A stretch of DNA of 15,714 nt from Gallionellaceae bacterium CG11_big_fil_rev_8_21_14_0_20_60_62 (lineage in GTDB: Bacteria; Pseudomonadota; Gammaproteobacteria; Burkholderiales; Gallionellaceae): the NCBI GenBank assembly GCA_002787455.1, contig PCWU01000002.1, positions 1-15,714 on the forward strand, in the 5' to 3' direction. Both the position numbers and the translations under genes were made by a program. This document shows, piece by piece, positions 7,511-12,515 of the stretch (its first letter is position 1; the number at the start of each line of letters is the position of its first letter). Below the pieces are notes generated by a model that worked only from the letters and a program-made list of their open reading frames with translations, had not been told where the DNA came from and ran no database searches.

Positions 7511-8440
7511 CTACCAGTTAATCAGGGCGGCGCCCCAGGTGAAACCGCCGCCGATAGCTTCAATCAGTACTTTCTGGCCCGGCTTGATGCGCCCGTCGCG
7601 CACCGCCGTATCCAGCGCCAACGGAATTGAGGCAGACGACGTATTGCCGTGGCCCGCAACGGTAACCACCACGTTATTCATGCCTAGCCCCAGTTTTTTT
7701 GCGGTTGCCTCAATGATACGGATATTAGCTTGGTGCGGAACCAGCCAGTCGATGTCCGATCCCTGTAAATTCTGACTTGCAAGTAATTCCTCAACAACAT
7801 CAGATAAGGCATTGACTGCAAACTTAAATACGCCTTTCCCATCCATCTCGATAGTCGGGCTTGCCTTGAGCATATTGCGATATGAGCCATCTGCGTGCAA
7901 CTTGGCCGCGATGACGCCTGGTTGCTCCGATGCGCGCAAAATCACCGCTCCCGCCCCATCCCCGAACAACACACAGGTCGTGCGGTCCCGCCAATCCACC
8001 ATGCGCGATAAAACTTCGGCTCCCACCACCAATGCGGTTCGAGCCTGACCGCTGCGTATATACATGTCGGCGATATTCAAAGCGTAAACAAAACCGCCGC
8101 ACACGGCCTGTATGTCAAAAGCGGCGCCGCCGCTTTTGATCCCGAGTTTGTCCTGCAGAATGCAGGCGGTGCTGGGGAAAGGCATATCGGGTGAAGTCGT
8201 GGCAACGATGATGAGATCAACCTCTTGCGGGTTGATAGCGGCAGCCTCAATTGCCTTGAGGCTGGCATGAAATGCCAAATCGCTGGCCATTTCACTGTCG
8301 GCAGCAATATGGCGTTCGGCAATCCCGCTGCGGGTCATGATCCAGTCATGCGAGGTTTCAACCAGCTTTTCCAGATCGAAATTGGTCAGCGTCTTTTCAG
8401 GTAGATAGCTTCCTGTGCCGGTAATTCTGGAGTAGATCAA
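7511..8440 (-). CDS. fabH: beta-ketoacyl-ACP synthase III
   Basis: Initiates fatty acid synthesis by condensing acetyl-CoA (or a short acyl-CoA) with malonyl-ACP. Triad: Cys114 in QAVCGGFVYA, His236 in VPHQANIRI and Asn266 in GHGNTSSASIP; the C-terminus carries GGGFTWGAAL. The start is TTG at 8440 with a consensus AGGAG six bases upstream that overlaps the plsX stop TAG; no in-frame ATG fits. At 309 residues it is slightly shorter than the common 315-320. The shortfall lies in the loop after HADGSYRNML (about residues 190-197), away from the catalytic residues. Confidence 0.95.
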   Translation of the reverse strand: MIYSRITGTGSYLPEKTLTNFDLEKLVETSHDWIMTRSGIAERHIAADSEMASDLAFHASLKAIEAAAINPQEVDLIIVATTSPDMPFPSTACILQDKLGIKSGGAAFDIQAVCGGFVYALNIADMYIRSGQARTALVVGAEVLSRMVDWRDRTTCVLFGDGAGAVILRASEQPGVIAAKLHADGSYRNMLKASPTIEMDGKGVFKFAVNALSDVVEELLASQNLQGSDIDWLVPHQANIRIIEATAKKLGLGMNNVVVTVAGHGNTSSASIPLALDTAVRDGRIKPGQKVLIEAIGGGFTWGAALINW

Positions 8441-8446
8441 AATGCT

Positions 8447-8451
8447 CTCCT
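8447..8451 (-). promoter_or_regulatory. Shine-Dalgarno that decides the fabH TTG start
   Basis: AGGAG on the minus strand, overlapping the plsX stop codon and six bases before the TTG at 8440. It supports TTG as the real FabH start and ties fabH initiation to plsX termination. Confidence 0.7.
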
Positions 8452-9475
8452 AACTGGATTGACGCGCATTGTGCCAAATTTCGACTTGCTCGCTGATATG
8501 CGCCAGCATTCCGCCGCGCGCTTCTTCGGCGGCGCGCTCGATGGCACACTCGAAAGCAAACGCATCAGCGGAGCCGTGGCTCTTGACGACGATCCCTTTC
8601 AGCCCGAGGAAACTGGCGCCATTGTAACGCCGATGATCCAGTCTGTTCTTGAATGCTTTAAGCACGGGCAAAGCCACCAGTGCCGCGATTTTGCTAAAAA
8701 CATTGCGGCTAAAACCTTCCTTGAGGAAACCACCCATCATTTTTGCCACGCCTTCGGCCGTTTTTAGCGCCACGTTGCCGACAAAACCGTCGCACACCAC
8801 CACATCGGTAACGCCGTTGAAAATGTCATTACCCTCGACATTTCCATAAAAATTCAAATTGCTGTTCTGGAGCAACTCGCCCGCCTGCTTGACTACCTCA
8901 CTCCCCTTGATCTCTTCACTGCCGATATTAAGCAGCCCGACACTGGGATTTTCGCGACGTTCAAGCGCCGCCACCAGCGTGCTGCCCATGATCGCAAACT
9001 GCAACAAATGTTCAGCCGTGCAGTTTACATTGGCTCCCAGATCAAGCATACACACCTGGCCCTTGCGGGTGGGCAGGAAAGAGGCAATGGCGGGACGATC
9101 TATCCCGGTCAGGGTCTTGAGAACGTAGCGTGCAGTGGCCATCAGCGCCCCGGTGTTGCCGGCGCTGACACAAGCGGCTGCGTCACCTTTTTTGACCAGG
9201 TTTATCGCCACGCGCATGGAAGAATCTTTCTTGCCACGCAACGCGAGCTGGGGCGACTCGTCCATCGCGACGATTTGTGCCGCCGGATGAATCGTCAGAC
9301 CGGGATAATTTTCCGCAGCACCGATGGCTTGCAGTTCTTTCCTGATCTGCTCCTCCAAACCGACCAGAATAACTTTGTCGGCGGGATGTTTTTTCAGATA
9401 AGAGATGACGGCCGGTACAGTGATACACACGCCATGGTCGCCACCCATGGCGTCAATGGCTATGATTACATCCAC
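8450..9475 (-). CDS. plsX: phosphate acyltransferase PlsX
   Basis: Peripheral membrane enzyme that converts acyl-ACP to acyl-phosphate, the donor for PlsY in phosphatidic acid synthesis. 341 residues, usual length. Motifs: IAIDAMGGDHG at the N-terminus, SAGNTGALMATA at about 104-115, SEEIKGSE and CDGFVGNV. The start is GTG at 9475 with GAGGA seven bases upstream; a nearby ATG is out of frame. It sits between rpmF and fabH, the order also seen in E. coli, linking membrane lipid supply to the fab genes. Confidence 0.95.
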   Translation of the reverse strand: MDVIIAIDAMGGDHGVCITVPAVISYLKKHPADKVILVGLEEQIRKELQAIGAAENYPGLTIHPAAQIVAMDESPQLALRGKKDSSMRVAINLVKKGDAAACVSAGNTGALMATARYVLKTLTGIDRPAIASFLPTRKGQVCMLDLGANVNCTAEHLLQFAIMGSTLVAALERRENPSVGLLNIGSEEIKGSEVVKQAGELLQNSNLNFYGNVEGNDIFNGVTDVVVCDGFVGNVALKTAEGVAKMMGGFLKEGFSRNVFSKIAALVALPVLKAFKNRLDHRRYNGASFLGLKGIVVKSHGSADAFAFECAIERAAEEARGGMLAHISEQVEIWHNARQSS

Positions 9476-9510
9476 TTGGCGTTCCTCGGAAAGGGAAAAG
9501 TCACGATTAA

Positions 9511-9536
9511 CCGCAGTCCAATCCGGCGACTAGCGG
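9511..9536 (-). repeat. inverted repeat in the rpmF-plsX gap
   Basis: On the minus strand CCGCTAGTC and GACTGCGG form an eight-pair stem with one bulged T and a nine-base loop, in the 83-base gap between rpmF and plsX. It is not followed by a clean T-run, so a full terminator is unlikely. A processing site, stabiliser or attenuator that sets L32 output above PlsX output is possible but unproven. Confidence 0.45.
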
Positions 9537-9558
9537 TCTGGAATTCGCGCAACAGGGC

Positions 9559-9738
9559 TTACTCGCCCTTGGTGTTGACGACTTTCTTGCCGCGGTAGTA
9601 GCCGCTGGGGCTGATATGGTGACGCAGGTGCGGCTCGCCAGTGGATGGTTCCACCGCCAGCGCCGGGCTAGTCAGAAAGTCATGCGCACGATGCATACCG
9701 CGCTTGGAGGGGGATTTTTTATTTTGCTGAACTGCCAT
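9559..9738 (-). CDS. rpmF: 50S ribosomal protein L32
   Basis: Small basic protein of the large ribosomal subunit. 59 residues beginning MAVQQNKKSPSKRGMHRAHD, the hallmark L32 N-terminus, with LRHHISPSGYYRGKKV at the C-terminal end. The four zinc-binding cysteines of C+ L32 paralogues are absent, so this is the zinc-free form, as is usual in beta- and gammaproteobacteria. ATG at 9738 with a strong GAGGAG ribosome site five bases upstream; the longer open frame to 9819 overlaps yceD and is not used. yceD-rpmF-plsX is a conserved unit. Confidence 0.97.
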   Translation of the reverse strand: MAVQQNKKSPSKRGMHRAHDFLTSPALAVEPSTGEPHLRHHISPSGYYRGKKVVNTKGE

Positions 9739-9757
9739 GATAACTCCTCGAAAAAAT

Positions 9758-10243
9758 CTATTGCTTGTGGTTAAGAACTGCCAGCACCGCAAACGGACTG
9801 GACGATTGCTTTGATACATTCAACTGCTCCGCACATTTGCCAACGGTATGGCTGGGGGCATACGGCAATCCCAGGAGCAGCTCATCCTCGACCAGCGATA
9901 ACACATCCATCCCGGGTGCCGCTTCGATACACTCCGTCTCGTCATCCGTATCGGCCGCATCAATCTCCGTAGCGGACACGAGCCGCAGGGATGATGTCAT
10001 GGCGATCGGGTAATCCATCTCACCCAGACAGCGCTGGCACCGCAAACGGCATTTGCCAGTCAACTCAATTTCGAGCAACAGGCGATCAAACATTTGATGA
10101 CCGCGCAAATAAAACGCGACGTAACCGCCCGATTCCGCCAGCCGGTCACTCAGCCTGGGCAGGGTATCAAGCGCCACTTCTCCGCGTAACTCCTTGCCAT
10201 TCAAGGCAAAATCCGCGCCATCGATCAAAGGCCGTGCAAACAT
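9758..10243 (-). CDS. yceD: DUF177 / YceD family protein (23S rRNA accumulation)
   Basis: DUF177 protein, implicated in related organisms and plants in 23S rRNA accumulation; the molecular role is not settled. 161 residues from the ATG at 10243, giving MFARPLIDGADFALNGKEL, the usual family N-terminal pattern. The characteristic cysteines C65, C69 and C72 lie in CRLRCQRCLG, followed by an acidic stretch and VEDELLLGLPYAP. The frame stays open to a TTG at 10294, but that codon lies upstream of the promoter described here and is excluded. No Shine-Dalgarno sequence precedes the ATG, and the predicted transcript starts about three bases before it. First gene of the minus-strand block. Confidence 0.88.
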   Translation of the reverse strand: MFARPLIDGADFALNGKELRGEVALDTLPRLSDRLAESGGYVAFYLRGHQMFDRLLLEIELTGKCRLRCQRCLGEMDYPIAMTSSLRLVSATEIDAADTDDETECIEAAPGMDVLSLVEDELLLGLPYAPSHTVGKCAEQLNVSKQSSSPFAVLAVLNHKQ

Positions 10244-10252
10244 GAGGCGCGC

Positions 10253-10281
10253 ATGATATATATTCGCCCCCCCCCTGTCAA
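10253..10281 (-). promoter_or_regulatory. main promoter of the yceD-rpmF-plsX-fab block
   Basis: Minus strand: consensus TTGACA (10276-10281), a 17-base spacer, and TATCAT (10253-10258, five of six matches). The first nine spacer bases are all G (C run at 10267-10275 on the plus strand). GCGCGCC follows the -10 as a GC-rich discriminator. Transcription should begin near 10246, within about three bases of the yceD ATG. A weaker plus-strand -10 (TATATT, 10259-10264) could serve maf from the same DNA, but no good -35 accompanies it. Confidence 0.75.
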
Positions 10282-10302
10282 AGCCAAGCAACAAGGAACC
10301 TC

Positions 10303-10887
10303 TTGAACCGCAAACAAATTATTCTGGCCTCCACTTCAATATACAGAAGCCAGTTGCTCGCCACCCTGCAAATTCCCTTTCTGACCAGCGCACCGGATGT
10401 CGATGAATCTCCGCTCGCCGGTGAAAACGCGCAACAAACCTCATTGCGCCTCGCCGAACTGAAGGCGCGCGCAGTCGCCCCGTGTTTTCCCCGGTCCCTA
10501 ATCATCGGTTCGGACCAGGTTGCGCTGTTGCACGGCGAGCAACTGGGCAAGCCGATGAACCACGACAATGCCGTGCGTCAACTCCGTGCCATGCGCGGCA
10601 ATACAGTCGTCTTCCATACCGCATTAAGTCTGCTTGATGCGGCCAGCGACCAGATCCAGTCGGAAGTCGTGGAAACCCGGGTCAGGTTCCGCCCGCTCGA
10701 CGATGCGCAAATCGAGCGCTACCTGCACAAGGAACAACCTTATCATTGCGCCGGCAGCGCCAAAGCCGAAGGATTGGGCATCGCCTTAATCGAAAGAATC
10801 GACAGTAGCGACCCCAATGCGTTGATTGGATTACCCTTGATCTCCCTGATTGATATGCTTAAAAAACAAGGGATTGAACTAATTTAG
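10303..10887 (+). CDS. maf: Maf-type nucleotide pyrophosphatase, YceF subfamily
   Basis: Nucleoside triphosphate pyrophosphatase acting in the cytoplasm; the E. coli YceF group prefers 7-methyl-GTP, and its role is thought to be pool sanitation. 194 residues. ILASTSIYR at 7-15, GSDQV at 69-73 with the catalytic-type Asp71, and PYHCAGSAKAEGLGIAL, which matches YceF rather than the dTTP/UTP-acting YhdE group. Starts at TTG 10303 with AAGGA five bases upstream; no in-frame ATG lies before it. Its placement divergent from yceD-rpmF is also found in E. coli and supports the subfamily call. Confidence 0.9.
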   Translation: MNRKQIILASTSIYRSQLLATLQIPFLTSAPDVDESPLAGENAQQTSLRLAELKARAVAPCFPRSLIIGSDQVALLHGEQLGKPMNHDNAVRQLRAMRGNTVVFHTALSLLDAASDQIQSEVVETRVRFRPLDDAQIERYLHKEQPYHCAGSAKAEGLGIALIERIDSSDPNALIGLPLISLIDMLKKQGIELI

Positions 10888-10911
10888 CGAAAAATTCTGC
10901 CAATTTACCGG

Positions 10912-10940
10912 TTGCCAGAAAAAATCCTTTCTGGTATTAA
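10912..10940 (+). promoter_or_regulatory. sigma70-type promoter for dksA
   Basis: TTGCCA (10912-10917), a 17-base spacer and TATTAA (10935-10940), with TGG just before the -10 as an extended element. AGCGCGC (10941-10947) follows as a GC-rich discriminator. The start of transcription should fall near 10947, giving a leader of about 35 bases before the dksA ATG. Confidence 0.55.
10915..10934 (+). repeat. perfect inverted repeat inside the dksA promoter spacer
   Basis: CCAGAAA (10915-10921) and TTTCTGG (10928-10934) form a perfect seven-base dyad with a six-base centre. It starts in the last three bases of the -35 and ends exactly at the -10. It could be an operator, or a hairpin at the maf transcript end; no T-run follows, which disfavours an intrinsic terminator. 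Confidence 0.5.
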
Positions 10941-10981
10941 AGCGCGCTTAAAATTTAAAGTCATTTTTGGAGATTAGCCCC

Positions 10982-11404
10982 ATGCCCGTGCAAGCGAACA
11001 AAACAACCGTCCCGTACAAGGCCAAAAAAGGCGAGGCTTACATGAGCCCGAAGCAACTGGCTCATTTCCGTGCCATTCTTATCGGAATCAAGGAAGGTCT
11101 GGGCCAGGATATCGACCGCACTGTGCACACCATGCAGGACGAGGCTACTGTGTTCGCCGATCCCAATGACCGGGCCACGCAGGAATCGGACATGAGTCTT
11201 GAGTTGCGCAATCGCGACCGCGAACGCAAGCTCATCAAGAACATCGACAAGATGGTGGCACGGATTGATGCCAACGATTATGGCTACTGCGACAACTGCG
11301 GCGTGGAGATTGGCTTGAATCGCCTGGAAGCACGCCCCACCGCGACCTTGTGCATCGACTGCAAAACCCTCGACGAAATCCGTGAAAAGCAGGTAGCCAA
11401 ATAA
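10982..11404 (+). CDS. dksA: RNA polymerase-binding transcription factor DksA
   Basis: Binds in the RNA polymerase secondary channel and, with ppGpp, mediates the stringent response. 140 residues. The coiled-coil tip motif is DPNDRA (Asp60, Asp63, Ala65, equivalent to the key E. coli D71/D74/A76), followed by SLELRNRDRERKLIKNI. The zinc finger is C103, C106, C124 and C127. I start at the ATG at 10982, with GGAG nine bases upstream; a TTG five codons earlier overlaps that site, and an ATG at 11044 would cut conserved sequence. All residues needed for activity appear present. Confidence 0.96.
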   Translation: MPVQANKTTVPYKAKKGEAYMSPKQLAHFRAILIGIKEGLGQDIDRTVHTMQDEATVFADPNDRATQESDMSLELRNRDRERKLIKNIDKMVARIDANDYGYCDNCGVEIGLNRLEARPTATLCIDCKTLDEIREKQVAK

Positions 11405-11417
11405 GATTTGGTTGTCT

Positions 11418-11464
11418 GCTTTCGGCGAAGACTGACATTCGCGAAGCGAAGGTCATGTCGAAGC
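11418..11464. repeat. imperfect palindrome downstream of dksA
   Basis: Core stem TTCGC-GAA-GCGAA (11438-11450) is extended by TGAC/GTCA across one mismatch, by GAC/GTC across a bulge, and more loosely by TTCG/CGAA. It lies 15-60 bases after the dksA stop. No T-run follows on either strand, so it may be a 3' stabilising hairpin or a Rho-assisted end rather than a classic terminator. Confidence 0.45.
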
Positions 11465-11500
11465 CAAATTAACAAATTCACCAATGCGCAATTTGATACG

Positions 11501-11521
11501 AGCGGACTTTTAGAGTCCGCT
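11501..11521. terminator. hairpin between convergent dksA and deacetylase genes
   Basis: AGCGGACT (11501-11508) and AGTCCGCT (11514-11521) form a perfect eight-pair stem with a five-base loop. The deacetylase stop codon (11510-11512) lies in the loop. The U-tract is poor on both sides, so function as a bidirectional terminator is plausible but not certain. Confidence 0.5.
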
Positions 11522-12433
11522 TAATTCTTTGATATGCGCGGTTGCGCTTCTGCCAAGCGCATGCAGTTCATAGCCTCCCTCGAGAACAGAGACGATACGC
11601 CGGTTCGCATGGCGGCTCGCCATCTCCTTGATCCGCGCCGTCACCCATGCATAATCGGCTTCAAGCAAAGCCAATGATGACATGTCGTCTTCGCGGTGGG
11701 CGTCGAAGCCTGCCGAGATCATTACCAGCTCCGGTTTGAACTTTTCCAGCGCCGGCATCCAGTGTTCGGTCACTGCCACTCTGAATTCCACTCCACCGGA
11801 ACCCGCTTTCAGGGGGACGTTGACAAGATTGGCGCTGGTGCTTTCCGCCCCGCTATAGGGATAAAACGGATGCTGGAATGTAGAGCAGAGTATGACGCGC
11901 GGGTCGGCGGCAAAGATATCTTCGGTGCCGTTGCCGTGGTGCACGTCGAAATCGACGATTGCGACACGATCTAGCCCGCGCACTGCCAGCGCGTGCGCCG
12001 CACCGACCGCAACGTTATTGAAGATGCAAAAACCCATCGCCTTGGACCGTTCAGCATGATGGCCCGGCGGCCGGATGTTGCAGAAGGCATTCTCCACCTC
12101 CCCCGCCAGCACCAGGTCGACCCCCATCACCACGGCACCGGCAGCCCGCAGCGCGGCAGGATAGCTAAACGGGTTCATCAATGTATCCCCGTCCAGCGCC
12201 ACCAACCCCTGCTGCGGCGCGGCAGCAATAATGCGATCCAGATAATCTGCCGTATGCACCCGGAGCAATTGTTCGCGGCTTGCTTCCGGCGCCTGGTGAT
12301 GTTGCAGGTAGCCGAACAAGCCTGAAGCGATCAGCTGATCCTCGATCGCGTGAAGGCGCGCCGGACATTCCGGATGATGGGTGCCCATGTCATGTTTCAG
12401 ACATAACGGATGGCTGATATAGGCTGTTTGCAC
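11510..12433 (-). CDS. histone deacetylase family protein (class II, AcuC/HDAH-like)
   Basis: Zinc-dependent amidohydrolase of the arginase/deacetylase fold. Bacterial members deacetylate acetyl-lysine or act on acetylpolyamines or other acyl amides. 307 residues. Active-site residues present: His125-His126 in RPPGHHAE, zinc ligands Asp163 and His165 in DFDVHHGNG, Asp244 in SAGFDAH, and catalytic Tyr288 in EGGYEL. The loop set resembles class II bacterial enzymes. Starts at GTG 12433 with GGAG five bases upstream. It is divergent from a Pat-type lysine acyltransferase gene across 82 bases, suggesting that it reverses acylation made by that enzyme; this is inference, and acetylpolyamine deacetylase remains possible. 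Confidence 0.9.
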   Translation of the reverse strand: MQTAYISHPLCLKHDMGTHHPECPARLHAIEDQLIASGLFGYLQHHQAPEASREQLLRVHTADYLDRIIAAAPQQGLVALDGDTLMNPFSYPAALRAAGAVVMGVDLVLAGEVENAFCNIRPPGHHAERSKAMGFCIFNNVAVGAAHALAVRGLDRVAIVDFDVHHGNGTEDIFAADPRVILCSTFQHPFYPYSGAESTSANLVNVPLKAGSGGVEFRVAVTEHWMPALEKFKPELVMISAGFDAHREDDMSSLALLEADYAWVTARIKEMASRHANRRIVSVLEGGYELHALGRSATAHIKELSGL

Positions 12434-12447
12434 GGTGACTCCATTAA

Positions 12448-12477
12448 ATTATAGGTGTACTCCGGTGCTATCATAGC
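12448..12477. promoter_or_regulatory. divergent promoter region with palindrome
   Basis: A perfect minus-strand TATAAT (12448-12453) faces the deacetylase gene but has no recognisable -35. Where the -35 would be lies the perfect palindrome GCTATCATAGC (12467-12477), which could bind a regulator of one or both genes. Predicted transcription from this -10 would begin inside the deacetylase ribosome site. No convincing plus-strand promoter for the Pat-like gene could be seen. Confidence 0.4.
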
Positions 12478-12515
12478 TGGGCATACAAATCCATCCAACT
12501 TCATGGTTATGACTC

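Noticed and set aside
10244..10294. N-terminal extension of yceD to the TTG at 10294
   Set aside because: The extension would run through the nine-G tract and the -35/-10 elements and has no family similarity.
11405..11509. A small gene or structured RNA in the dksA-deacetylase gap
   Set aside because: Only about 105 bases; short frames lack ribosome sites, and the hairpins there are adequately explained as transcript ends.
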